Shown here: piece by piece, positions 34,193 to 43,700 of the stretch
Numbering within the stretch: the first letter of the stretch is position 1
How the letters are laid out: every line of letters begins with the position of its first letter
Source: Candidatus Eremiobacterota bacterium
Lineage (GTDB): Bacteria; Vulcanimicrobiota; CADAWZ01; Ess09-12
Length of the DNA: 56,027 nt
Direction: 5' to 3'
Assembly (NCBI GenBank): GCA_031082125.1
Contig: JAVHLM010000015.1
Location: forward strand, 106,798-162,824
Notes under the pieces: model-generated
What the model saw: the letters and a program-made list of their open reading frames with translations, nothing else
Told to the model about the DNA's origin: nothing
The model's database searches: none
Made by a program: the position numbers and the translations under genes

Positions 34193-34647
34193 GACAGTAT
34201 CTCTCCTGATGTGCTTATTGTGGCCCTAATGGTGACCACGCCATTTCTGGAAAAGAGAGAATCGTTGAGGGTCCGCCGCAGCATCCCCCTCGAGATGAGA
34301 GCCAGGTTACCGCCTGCGTCTATCACGTCAACTTCTACATAACCAGAGGGGAATTCAAGGGGGAAGGTCCCTGCCGGGGGGGATCCTGAAGGCCAGTTGA
34401 CCCGATCATAAATGCAGTATTCAATGCCGGCCTCGGCAAGGTAGTAAAGCTGGTTGCGGCGGGCCACATCGCTTGTGAAGATCAGGTGCTGGTCGCAGTA
34501 GAATCTATAAGTGAGGCCCAGCAGGAAGAGAAATACAAGGATGAGAAGGGCGGTGAGAAGGGCTATCCCCGGGCGTCTTCTTCTCATGGCAGAGCAAATC
34601 CCCCCCGATCGGTCGCTGAGGTATAAGACTTCGCCCGCAGATGCCAT
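34177..34647 (-). CDS. PilX/GspK-like minor prepilin
   Basis: A protein of 156 residues from the ATG at 34647, or 136 from the ATG at 34587. RRRRPG followed by IALLTALLILVFLFLLGL is a prepilin-type signal without Glu at +5, as in PilX and GspK. FYCDQHLI and the RRNQLYYLAEAGIEYCIY region match the PilX N-terminal AExG helix. The 34647 start has a GAGG site five bases upstream and gives a 27-residue leader; the 34587 start gives a conventional short leader but only a G-run upstream. First gene of the three-prepilin operon, divergent from the large membrane protein at 34754. Confidence 0.75.
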   Translation of the reverse strand: MASAGEVLYLSDRSGGICSAMRRRRPGIALLTALLILVFLFLLGLTYRFYCDQHLIFTSDVARRNQLYYLAEAGIEYCIYDRVNWPSGSPPAGTFPLEFPSGYVEVDVIDAGGNLALISRGMLRRTLNDSLFSRNGVVTIRATISTSGEILSWRVE

Positions 34648-34753
34648 GATTCCTCGCAGTTCCGGACCATGCAGAATTCCCTGCCCTGATGCAATATTTT
34701 TCATGCTCATGCGCCTATCTCTGCAGTCAGAAAAATTCAAGGGAGGATAAGCC

Positions 34754-37009
34754 ATGATAAGGAAAATCACTGCCATGATCATCGCCCTGCTGGCCGCCGT
34801 GATAATGACGGCATCAGTCCCTCAAGCCTGGGGAGAGGAGAATGTCTCTGGCGGAACCGTCACCCTGCCTCTCCAGACCTTTCTGAACCTCACCAAGAAG
34901 CCGCCTTCTCCGGGCGGTGCTCCCACAGCCCCGAAGGCACCAGGCGAGACCCTGCCGGTCAGGTATATCTTCACAAGCGGCCGCTATGCCGTCACGGCAA
35001 CGCCGTGGAACGCCCGTGTGGAGGGAGATATCTCCCTGGTCATCTACGGCTCGGGATGGGTTGAAGTGCCTTTTGTGAAAAAAAGCGTGGCCATAAGCAG
35101 CGTCCAGCTTGACGGCAATGAGCTGCCCCTCTTTGTAAAGGATGGAAACTATTGCTTCATGGGAAAAGGCGAGGGCACCCACAGCCTCAAGGTGGCCTTT
35201 TATGTGAACACATCCAAAAATAGCAACACGACTTCCATAGCTTTCGCGGTCCCCCAGACAACGGTGTCCAATATCGATGCCGTGGTGCCCATGACGAGGG
35301 CCCAGGTGTCGATAGCATCAGCTATAATCAAGTCGCAATATGAGAAGAACGGGAAAACGGTTGTTGAGGCAACGATCCCTTCGGCAGAAAATGATGTCGT
35401 TATCTCGTGGACTCCCAAAGCGGTCATACCGTCGGTGATAAAGGCCGCAAAAAACGAGAGACCGAAACTCTATGCCGTCATCGACACGATTCTCTCGGTG
35501 AAACAGGACGCCATCACCGCCACGAGCTTCATCAACTACTCCATACTTTATAACAAGGTGAGCCAGTTCTCATTTGCAATCCCCAAGGGTGCAGGCATAG
35601 TGAACGTGAGCGGCGCGAATTTCCTTAACTGGGAAAAGAAAGAGGGAAAAGATGAGGATGTGATCAGCGTCCTTCTCTCATCGGGTGTCGAGGGCTCATA
35701 CACGCTCACCGTGGAATATGAAAAGCCAATCGGGAAGATTAACAGCACATGGCCCCTGCCGCAGCTCAGCCTCCTGGGCGTGGAGCGCCAGAAGGGCACT
35801 TTCGGCTGCCTCTCCGAGGATAACATTGAGATCACCATGGCGGGCCTCCAGGGCGCAGGGAGGATCGACGAGAAGGACCTCCCTCTCGAAGTGAGAAATA
35901 AGGCGGCAAAGCCAATCCTGCTGGCTTTCAAATACCAGGCCATTCCCTGCCAGATCTCCCTTGAAACGAGGAAACTGGACGAGGTGCCTGTGCTTGCCAC
36001 CACCATTGACATTGCCAGGGCCATTACCGTGGTAAACGATGAAGGGACTGGCATCACCACCCTGACCTACGAGATGAGGAACAATGAGAAGCAGTACCTC
36101 GATCTCACCCTTCCTCTCCGCAGCAGGCTCCTTGGCGCCTTCGTAAACAACCTGCCGGTGAAGCCTGTAAAAGGCAAGGGCGATGCCGTCAAGATCCCCC
36201 TCCTGAAGTCAAAAGGGGAGGGCGCAGCTGAGGCTTTCATCGTGGAGATCACCTACCTCACTGACCTGGGAGAGTTCAGGGGATTCACGGCCAAGAAGGT
36301 GCTTCCCCCCCTCTGCAGTATCCCCATATCGGATTTCTACTGGTCCCTCTACCTTCCCAGGGAGCAGCGCGTGCTCAGGTTCGGTGGAACGATGCAGCTT
36401 GTCACCGAGTCCGACGTCCGTATGGTCACTGAGAGGGTAAGCGCACCTGGCGACCTTCAGCAGAATGAAGCCGCCATGGAAAAGAAATGCATGAAGGAGG
36501 AATCAGAAATAAGTGTTGCGGGAAAAGACAAGTTACAGATGAAGCCCTCAATTGCAAGGCAGCGTGACTTTGAGGGAGCCACCCTGGCAAGGATCGACCA
36601 GGTAGTGTCGAGCAGCACCAAAGGAGTCAACCCCGTCAAGATAAGCATACCCCAGGCGGGAAGGCTCTACCGCTTCAACAAGCTCCTGGTCATTGACAGG
36701 AGCCCTGCCGTCATAGCATACTGCTACCAGAACTGGATATACTCGGCGCTTCTGCTGGTTTCCTTCGGCGCGGTGCTGGCCATGGGCGTGGCCCTGGCGA
36801 ACCGCGGTGTCACAAGGAAAGCGGGTGCCATGGCGGTTCTTTCGCTTATAGTGCTCATCGCCGTCCGCACACACCTTGGAGAGTTCTTCAAGTACGGAAT
36901 GACGGCATTCTTCCTGGCCTTTCTCTACTGGCTCTGGATCACTTACTCCGGGCAGGTTATCGACGCATTGAAGCTGAAGGCCGGTCGCAATGAGGCTGCG
37001 GCTTCATAA
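34754..37009 (+). CDS. Large membrane-anchored extracytoplasmic protein of unknown function
   Basis: A 751-residue protein with a signal peptide (cleavage near QAWG-EE), a Pro-rich stretch at about 50-65, and about 600 residues of repeated beta-strand pattern typical of stacked immunoglobulin-like or beta-sandwich domains. Three membrane helices follow at the C-terminus (about 660-740: YSALLLVSFGAVLAMGVALA, AMAVLSLIVLIAV, MTAFFLAFLYWLWI). A lone Lys-rich linker (about 575-600) precedes the helices. No catalytic motif or family is recognised. It is divergent from the prepilin operon, so a link to pilus or surface assembly is possible but unproven. The ATG has a GGGAGGATAA site. A bidirectional terminator follows. 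Confidence 0.75.
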   Translation: MIRKITAMIIALLAAVIMTASVPQAWGEENVSGGTVTLPLQTFLNLTKKPPSPGGAPTAPKAPGETLPVRYIFTSGRYAVTATPWNARVEGDISLVIYGSGWVEVPFVKKSVAISSVQLDGNELPLFVKDGNYCFMGKGEGTHSLKVAFYVNTSKNSNTTSIAFAVPQTTVSNIDAVVPMTRAQVSIASAIIKSQYEKNGKTVVEATIPSAENDVVISWTPKAVIPSVIKAAKNERPKLYAVIDTILSVKQDAITATSFINYSILYNKVSQFSFAIPKGAGIVNVSGANFLNWEKKEGKDEDVISVLLSSGVEGSYTLTVEYEKPIGKINSTWPLPQLSLLGVERQKGTFGCLSEDNIEITMAGLQGAGRIDEKDLPLEVRNKAAKPILLAFKYQAIPCQISLETRKLDEVPVLATTIDIARAITVVNDEGTGITTLTYEMRNNEKQYLDLTLPLRSRLLGAFVNNLPVKPVKGKGDAVKIPLLKSKGEGAAEAFIVEITYLTDLGEFRGFTAKKVLPPLCSIPISDFYWSLYLPREQRVLRFGGTMQLVTESDVRMVTERVSAPGDLQQNEAAMEKKCMKEESEISVAGKDKLQMKPSIARQRDFEGATLARIDQVVSSSTKGVNPVKISIPQAGRLYRFNKLLVIDRSPAVIAYCYQNWIYSALLLVSFGAVLAMGVALANRGVTRKAGAMAVLSLIVLIAVRTHLGEFFKYGMTAFFLAFLYWLWITYSGQVIDALKLKAGRNEAAAS

Positions 37010-37033
37010 GGGCTCAATCATGGCTTGAATAAA

Positions 37034-37064
37034 AAAAGCCCTGGCCTCGACGGCCGGGGCTTTT
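37034..37064. terminator. Bidirectional intrinsic terminator
   Basis: A 13-bp stem (aaaagccctggcc with ggccggggctttt, one G-T pair) and loop tcgac. The minus-strand side ends in seven T and the plus side in four T. It serves both the membrane protein (plus) and the VIT/vWA gene (minus). Confidence 0.9.
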
Positions 37065-37084
37065 CGATTTTCCCGGGAGGGCCT

Positions 37085-39673
37085 CTATATGGTTTCCTCC
37101 CAGAAGGCGCCTGCGGCATCAGGTGGTGCAGTGCCTTTGGCGCCGATATTTTTCAGGATAAGCTCGAGAGCCTTGTAATGCTTTTCAAAGAGGGCCGCAA
37201 GCGACTGGGGCTTCACACCCGGCACGGAAAGCGAGGCCACGAGCTCCACGGCCTCGGTGCGCAGGAACTTCATAAGCTCGGGAAGCTCATGGGCTCTCTC
37301 GTAGTCCCCAAGGATTTCCAGGAGAGCCTTGCGGGGCTTTTCCATGAGCTCGCCGTCGGGGAGCTGTCCTTTTTTAAGCTTTTGGAGGGCCTCCTCGACC
37401 GATTTCCTGTACTCCTCGAGGGCCTGGCCGAAGGGGATGGAGGGGGCCTTCTGCCTTTGCATCTGCGGTTTCTTCTCCATGGGCTCGGGCTTCGGCACGA
37501 GTTCATTCCTGACAGGGCTCGTGGACTTGCCTTTTGCGGCGATATCTCCTATTGTCTTCGCCATCCTTGAGATTGATTTCATAGGACCGGGCATTCCTTC
37601 AGCGGCTATCGCACCCTCAAAGCACTCATCCATCGCTGGGGAGAAGCACTCAGCTGCCGTTATCATCGGCATCGCTGCTGAGAGACTTGCCATGAAGCCC
37701 GGAGCAGGGGCACCTGCTCCCCTTGGCGCGCTTTGCTGCTTGAGCTTCATGTCCCACTGGTCCGGCATTTCCACGGGCTGCACCACCGTTCGCCGCGAGC
37801 CATCCTTGTTGACGATCTCGCTCTCATCGACGACGATGAATGCCGTGAAGCGAGAGAGGATGCTGTGGCCTGTAGATATGGCGATAATTTCCCTCTTTAT
37901 CTCCTGCTGCCTCTGGGGCTCTATCCTGAATCGGTCTTCCAGGTCGGCAATGCGGGATCGCGCCCAGAGGGAAGAGAGGGCATGGAGGGGCAGTTCCTCG
38001 GGGGTTATGGTCTCCTCAAAGGAAGAGCCGTCGATATGGCGCCCCTTTACTTTCAGCGCTCCCACTGCCTTGTGGGTGAAATAGACGCAGGTTGCCTTCC
38101 CCGCAAAGAGATCGGCAACGGGGAAAGGTGCCAGCGACGCCCTGTCGGCCTGGGCACCTTCGTCGGCTATCGAGATGTCAGTTACTATGGGAGCGCCGAT
38201 TTCGCGTCCTATGGTCCTGAGGGCTTTCTCGAGCGACTCTCCCGGCGCCACAAAGGCGGCGGTGCCTCCTCCAAGGCCGGCAAGCCTCTTCAGGAAGCCT
38301 TCGTTGACAGCGGTATCAATGCCCACCGTGAAGATCCGCGTGCTGCCGAGAGACTTCTGGATGGTCTTGAGGACCCGGGACTCATCGCCGATCTGCCCGT
38401 CGGTAAGGAGCACGATAAGGGGCAGGGCCGCCGATTCCTGCCGCGATGAAATCTTCGAGAGGGCATCGTTTACCGCCCGGTCAATCTCTGTTCCTCCGCG
38501 GCTGTCAATGCCGCGCAGGAACCTGTTCCCCTTCTCCTGTCCATCCTCGTCGGCATGGACGAAGCAGTGCACCTTGCCCTCGGCTGACTGCTCCATCCAT
38601 TCCACCTTGTCGTCAAAGGCCAGGATGGCAAAGCGGTCCCTGGGCTCGAGGGTTGCCAGCAGGAGCGCGCAGGCCCTCGCTGCCGAGGCCATCTTGATGC
38701 CTTCCATCGAGCCGGAGCGGTCAAGGATGAATACGACATCACGGGCAAGGCCCCTGAAGCCTTCCCTGAGAGGAGGAACCAGTGAGATCATGCCGTACCG
38801 TTCTCCCTGAGCGCTCAGGGCCGTGATGAACCTGGTGGTGACTTTTTCGCCGGCGAGGCGCCAGCGAAGCACGAAGTCCCTGTTGAGGCGCTCGCTCTCG
38901 CGGGCGAGTTCCACGGTGATGGTGCCGTTATCGTTTGACGTCCTGGTGGCGTGCTGTGAGCACACCAGGTCGGCAAAGCCTTGTTCTCCCTTGTGTGAAG
39001 ATGGCAGGAACTCCACCCTGATGCCGAGGCGCACGGCGGGATCCATCCCGGGGACAAGGCGCGGCGGGGTAATGCGGGAGGCGTCAGGCACCACGTCGGT
39101 GTCATCTTCAACACCCCGGCCCACCTGATCCCTTTCCAGGGGCGCCCCGGGGATATAGCGGGGCGCCACCACGAGAGGCAGCCTGATTTCCGTCGAGCCG
39201 TCCTCAAAGTAAGGGAGCCCCTCACAGTAGGTGATCTTGACGGAAATCTCCTCTCCGGGAGGCACGTTTCCCACCTGCACGGTGAACACATCATCGCGCT
39301 CCTTTTCCAGCAGAGCGGCCCTCTTGCCGTCACTGAGGGCCTTCTGGTAATCCCGGCGGGCCTCCTCGCGCTCCTTCACGACTCCCTTTATCACCCTGTC
39401 CTTCACCTTCATCTCGAAGGAAGTGACGGCGGCGCCCCCTGCGAGGGGAAAGATGTAGACCGCCTCCAGGTGCTCAGTGAAGGTATTCCTGAATACCTCT
39501 GTCACCGTCACCTCGGCGATACGCTCGGTGACGCATGCGGTGATATCCACCGAGGCAAGGGGAAGCGCCACTTTGCCGCCGGGAGTGCTGAGGGTGAGCA
39601 TCCCGAGGGCCCTCTTGAGGGGCTCGCCTTTCAGCTCGAGAAGAGGGAGTTCTGTCTTTGTCGTTCCAGCCAT
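37085..39673 (-). CDS. VIT domain and von Willebrand A domain protein
   Basis: An 862-residue protein without a signal peptide. Residues about 20-150 form a VIT domain (ITACVTERIAEVTVTEVFRN, then YIFPLAGGAAVTSFEM). About 310-480 is a vWA domain with MIDAS motif FILDRSGSM (Asp318) and LLTDGQIGDES. The C-terminal 300 residues are helical and charged, with a Met/Pro-rich linker (about 640-700). VIT-vWA proteins, like the inter-alpha-trypsin inhibitor heavy chains for which VIT is named, are thought to mediate protein-protein contacts. The ATG at 39673 has an AAAGGAG site. It is 19 bases downstream of the MerR gene in one operon, divergent from the secreted CHAT locus. Confidence 0.87.
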   Translation of the reverse strand: MAGTTKTELPLLELKGEPLKRALGMLTLSTPGGKVALPLASVDITACVTERIAEVTVTEVFRNTFTEHLEAVYIFPLAGGAAVTSFEMKVKDRVIKGVVKEREEARRDYQKALSDGKRAALLEKERDDVFTVQVGNVPPGEEISVKITYCEGLPYFEDGSTEIRLPLVVAPRYIPGAPLERDQVGRGVEDDTDVVPDASRITPPRLVPGMDPAVRLGIRVEFLPSSHKGEQGFADLVCSQHATRTSNDNGTITVELARESERLNRDFVLRWRLAGEKVTTRFITALSAQGERYGMISLVPPLREGFRGLARDVVFILDRSGSMEGIKMASAARACALLLATLEPRDRFAILAFDDKVEWMEQSAEGKVHCFVHADEDGQEKGNRFLRGIDSRGGTEIDRAVNDALSKISSRQESAALPLIVLLTDGQIGDESRVLKTIQKSLGSTRIFTVGIDTAVNEGFLKRLAGLGGGTAAFVAPGESLEKALRTIGREIGAPIVTDISIADEGAQADRASLAPFPVADLFAGKATCVYFTHKAVGALKVKGRHIDGSSFEETITPEELPLHALSSLWARSRIADLEDRFRIEPQRQQEIKREIIAISTGHSILSRFTAFIVVDESEIVNKDGSRRTVVQPVEMPDQWDMKLKQQSAPRGAGAPAPGFMASLSAAMPMITAAECFSPAMDECFEGAIAAEGMPGPMKSISRMAKTIGDIAAKGKSTSPVRNELVPKPEPMEKKPQMQRQKAPSIPFGQALEEYRKSVEEALQKLKKGQLPDGELMEKPRKALLEILGDYERAHELPELMKFLRTEAVELVASLSVPGVKPQSLAALFEKHYKALELILKNIGAKGTAPPDAAGAFWEETI

Positions 39674-39692
39674 GGTATGGGCTCCTTTCGCT

Positions 39693-40196
39693 TCAGCAAG
39701 AAGCATTTTTTAATGCGGCAAGGGCCGCTTTGAACCTTTGAAGCAGCAGTGAGGGGTCGCCCGGGGGCTCCCACCCTTTTTCCGCCACGATCTTGAAGCC
39801 GGGCTCAAGGATAATCTCCTGGAGCGAGATGACGGGGAGCGGCCGAGGACCTTCATCCTTCCGGGCCTCCTCGACGGCGGTGAGCATGGCCTCCAGCTCA
39901 TCATTGCTCAGCCCGTAGAGTTTTTCCTGTATCCGGGAGAGGGGAAGTGCGAGGGCCTGGAGAGCCTTGACTGCCATGAGCTGGAGCACATGGCGTTTCC
40001 CGTAATGGGCGTGGCGGCCCGACTGGGAAGGCCTGTCAAGAAGGCCCAGCGTGGTATAGTACCTGATGGTCCTTGTATCGGGCACCGAGGAGACACGGTT
40101 GTCGGGGAGGCTCCTGTCAATGCCCCTTTTCCTCAGCAGGTTCTCCACTTCCCTTGAAAGCTCTTCTATGGTGAGGTGTCCATCTTGCAGGTTCAT
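39693..40196 (-). CDS. MerR-family transcription regulator
   Basis: A 167-residue protein. After a 40-residue N-terminal extension (LTIEELSREVENLL), the winged helix RTIRYYTTLGLLDRP then GRHAHYGKRHVLQLM matches MerR regulators, with a following helix pair LPLSRIQEKLYGLSNDEL. There is no Cys effector site, so it is not a metal-sensing MerR; the C-terminal part (about 115-165) may sense a protein or small molecule. The start codon lies only three bases or so from the predicted transcription start, and there is no Shine-Dalgarno sequence, so the mRNA is probably leaderless. It is likely to bind the dyad over its own promoter and control the VIT/vWA gene downstream and perhaps the CHAT genes. Confidence 0.87.
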   Translation of the reverse strand: MNLQDGHLTIEELSREVENLLRKRGIDRSLPDNRVSSVPDTRTIRYYTTLGLLDRPSQSGRHAHYGKRHVLQLMAVKALQALALPLSRIQEKLYGLSNDELEAMLTAVEEARKDEGPRPLPVISLQEIILEPGFKIVAEKGWEPPGDPSLLLQRFKAALAALKNASC

Positions 40197-40235
40197 CTTG
40201 ACAGTATTATAGCAAATTACTGTAAAACTGTCAAG
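40197..40235. promoter_or_regulatory. Divergent promoter region inside a perfect 9-bp dyad
   Basis: cttgacagt (40197-40205) and actgtcaag (40227-40235) are perfect inverted repeats. Minus strand: TTGACA (40234-40229), 17 bases, TATAAT (40211-40206), fully consensus, with the start point expected near 40199. Plus strand: TTGACA (40198-40203), 17 bases, TGTAAA (40221-40226), a weaker promoter facing the zinc-finger/CHAT genes. An inner dyad acagta-N11-tactgt (40201-40223) is nested inside. Confidence 0.8.
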
Positions 40236-40312
40236 ATATGGGGAAAAGGTCCATTTCCCCGGGGGGAAGAATATTCATAGAGAAGAGTCAAGAAAAACAA
40301 GGCGGTGTCACA

Positions 40313-40744
40313 ATGAAAAAGACCATGACATGGGGCGCAAGGGCGGCAGTGTTTTGCCTGGCGGCAATTCTGCTTTTTTCCCTCGGGGCGATGTGGGCGA
40401 AGGAGGGAGGGCTCAAGATAACGGTGAACAATGCCCCTTCAGAGATAACGCCCCTTGAGAGCGGCGGCACTCTTCTCGTGCCCCTCAGTTTTCCCATTGA
40501 AGAGGGAAAGAGCACATGGACTGTCACCATGGAATATGACAAGGCCAAGGGGACCCTCAATATCCAGAAGACCCTCTACAAGGAGAAGCTCCGCGGCGAT
40601 ACGAAATGCCAGCGCTGTGACGGCACGGGGAAGTGCCAGGCATGCTACCCCGCGGGATCGGGGAAGAATGCCGTTGGCAATCCATGTTACATCTGCGACG
40701 GCACGGGGAAATGCTTTTACTGCAACGGTGAGGGGAAATACTGA
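40313..40744 (+). CDS. Secreted zinc-finger protein (paralogue 1)
   Basis: A 143-residue protein. A signal peptide or N-terminal anchor (about 1-29, ending AMWAKEG) is followed by a beta domain (ITVNNAPSEITPLESGG, LLVPLSFPIEEGKSTWTV) that resembles the copper amine oxidase N-terminal domain. Last come two DnaJ-like Cys-rich repeats, CQRCDGTGKCQACYPAGSG and CYICDGTGKCFYCNGEG, eight Cys able to bind two zinc ions. It is the paralogue of the gene at 44726, and the two flank the TPR-CHAT protease. It could be a substrate, activator or adaptor of that protease. The ATG at 40313 is supported by the signal peptide; the ribosome site is modest (AAGGCGG). Confidence 0.82.
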   Translation: MKKTMTWGARAAVFCLAAILLFSLGAMWAKEGGLKITVNNAPSEITPLESGGTLLVPLSFPIEEGKSTWTVTMEYDKAKGTLNIQKTLYKEKLRGDTKCQRCDGTGKCQACYPAGSGKNAVGNPCYICDGTGKCFYCNGEGKY

Positions 40745-40797
40745 GAATAAGGGAAGAGCAGCCACCTGGCAGGCTCGAGAGAAGACGATAGGTGAGA

Positions 40798-43700
40798 ATG
40801 GTGAAAAGAGTCTTTCTTGAGGGAATAATTCTCTTTCTCATCTTGGCGGGAATGGCTCCTCTGCAGGCAGGAGAGCCGGCAGGGGGCCTTGAGAAGGGCA
40901 TTCTCTGCCTTAAAAAGAGCCAGTACGCCGAATGCCGGAGAGAGCTTGATGGGGCGATCAGGATCGCCAGGGGAAAAAAGGACAGAGCGGCAGAGGCGAA
41001 AGCGCTTCTCTGGCGTGCCCGCCTTTCCTTCGAGCTCTGCCTTTATGACAGCCTCTTCCGGGATGCCTCCGACGCAGAGCGGATCTTCACCGCCATGGGA
41101 AACAGCGAGGGAATTGCTTCCGGCCGTATCCTCACCGCATGGTATTATCTTTCAAAAGACAGGCGCGCAGAGGCCTGGAAAGTCCTTGAGGAGGTCTCCG
41201 GGCTGAAAGACAGCTCGCCTGAGAATGCGGCGGATTATTATCTCCTGAGAGGAAGGCTTTTAATCGCGCGCGAGGCTTACGACATGGCGGGGAAGAACTT
41301 TGAAGAGGCGTCGAAGCGAGCCGCGGCCTGCGGCGACAGGGAGCGCTCTCTGCTGGCGGCATTGGGAGCCGCGCGGCTTGCCTCTGCTGAAAAAAAATTT
41401 GAAAAGGCTCATCAGGCCTGCACCACAGCAATGGACGATGCCAGAGAGTCAGGGAGGCCGTATCTTGCGGCGCTGCTTCTCCAGGCACAGGCCGAGGTGA
41501 GCCGGGCGGAAAACCGCACCGACGAGGCCATGGTAGATTTCTTCTCTGCTGCGGTCATGTTTGAGAATCTCGGGAATAAAGGCAAGGCAGCCCAGGTAAA
41601 CCTCCAGCTTGCCGATCTCTTCCAGGGCCTCAGCAGGTGGGATAAGGCTACACTTTACGGCAGAAAGGCCCTCTCGCTTTACCAGTCATCCCACGATTAC
41701 TATGGCACGCTCATCTCATGCTATGCTCTTATCTCACAGATTTACACGACGGAGGATAAATCCGGTTTAGAGCCCCTGCTTGCTCAGATGAGAGAGGCCT
41801 CCGCCAGGTGCACAGATCCCCGGGACAGGGCCTGGGAAAAGCAGCTCGAGGGGAATTTCACTGCCTACCTCAAGAATGACAGAATTGCATCACTCTCCCT
41901 TTATAAGGAGAGCGTTGATCTCTACAGGGCATGCGGCGATAAAAGAGGCCTTCTCAAGAGCCTCATGGCAGAGGCAGGCGTCCTGAGTTTCCTTGCACGT
42001 TACAATCAAGCGATAAAGCTTTACCGGGAGGCGCTTGCTCTTTCTACATCGCTTCCTCCCCTGCCGGAGGGCGATGACAGGGAGTTTTTCCATTTCCAGA
42101 GCCCCGGTGCGATAAGTGCGAAGATAGGTGACACCCTTCTCATGCAGTCAATGTACCGGGACGCCCTGGAGTATTATGACAAAGCCATTGCCTTCAACGA
42201 AGGCGATACCCATACCTTTGACAGGATTCAGAACCGTTTCGGCGCCATTATCGTGTCTATCGCCACCTATGATCTGGAGCGGGCAGAGAAAGATATCAGG
42301 ACATCACTCAGTGAGATCAAGACTCTCACAAAGCCCCCCCAGAGAGCTGTCTCATATTATCTCATCTCAACCGCTCTGTCCATGTCCAGAAGCTCCCAGG
42401 GGATAAAAGGTTATTCCCGCTTCACCTCGATGAAGGAATCGGTGAGCGGGGAGCTCATGAAAAAGATCTTTTCCGATCCTCTTCTTCGCGAGCAGGTGCT
42501 CAGCGGCTACAGGGACTGGATTGCCTATGCCCACGAGAAGAAAAGCAAGCTGGATGAAGGGATGGCCCACCTTTTCCTCGGTTTTTTCTATTTTTCAGGG
42601 GGGAGGAATGATGAAGCCATCACCTATTATGGAAAAGCCAGGGAGCTCTTCATGCAGGGAGGCGCCCCCATGTGGGAGCAGATGGGCTATATTTACATGT
42701 CCCAGCTCTACATGGAAGAAGGGAAGAAGAGAGAAGCCCTGAGGCTCCTGAAAGAGGCGGTAAGCTCCAAGGGACCAGGCCTGCAGCCTGACATGAAAAT
42801 GAGTTTTCTTTGCACAATGGCCGCGCTGGCGCGGGACATCGAGGGGCCGGAGAAAGCCCTCCATTATTACCGTGAAGCCCTCGACGAGGCGAAGAAACAG
42901 CAGAATCCAAGGCTTGTCCCCCATATCCTGGTGGGGATGAGCAATAAATACCACGAGATGGGGAATTACCAGGAATCGAGCAGGTGCAGTAATGAAGCGC
43001 TCTCTTTGCTGAAAGAATCGGGGAGCAGGATGATTGCCGCGCTTGCCAGCTTTTACCTGGGGAGAGATGCCGAGGCGCTTGGCAGGGATGAAGAGGCCAT
43101 TGCCTTTTACCGGCGGGCAATGGATGGCTTCAGAGCGATCGGGAGCATTTACGACGAGAGAGATACGGTGCTGAAGCTCGGCGGTCTCCTCGAAAAAAAG
43201 GGGAGCGCGAGTGAAGCGCTTGCCCTTTACCGGGAGATGATAAAAGAACTCTCTGACATGACCCGGCGTGACCTGACAGGGCAGAAGGCAGGCAGGGGAG
43301 ATGCCCAGGTAAAGGAGCTTTTTGAGAGGACTCTCGCGATTCTGATAAAGAACGGCAAATATGATGAAGCATTAAGCTGTTTTAACCTCTCGGCAACTTT
43401 TGACGTTGCCGGTAATATTGACCTTGTGAAGTTCTCTAAAAATGATGAAAAACTCAAGAAACTGCTGGAAAGGATGCAATCGCTGGGCTCCGCGATGAAG
43501 ACCATCCAGAGTGATCTTGAAAATGTAGATGATAAGAAACGGACTGATTTTCTCTCGGGAATTCTCGCGAAGACCCGCCAGGAGTTCTTTGCCGTGATCA
43601 ACGAGATCAGGGAGAAAAACCCTGACTATGAGCAGTTTCTCTCCATGCAGGGAGCCGATCTCGCGGCGCTGCAGCCCATCATTCCCCAGGATACACTCCT

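Noticed and set aside
40597-40744. DnaJ-like Cys repeats suggesting a DnaJ chaperone
   Set aside because: No J-domain, the protein is exported and only about 143 residues; only the zinc-finger pattern is shared.
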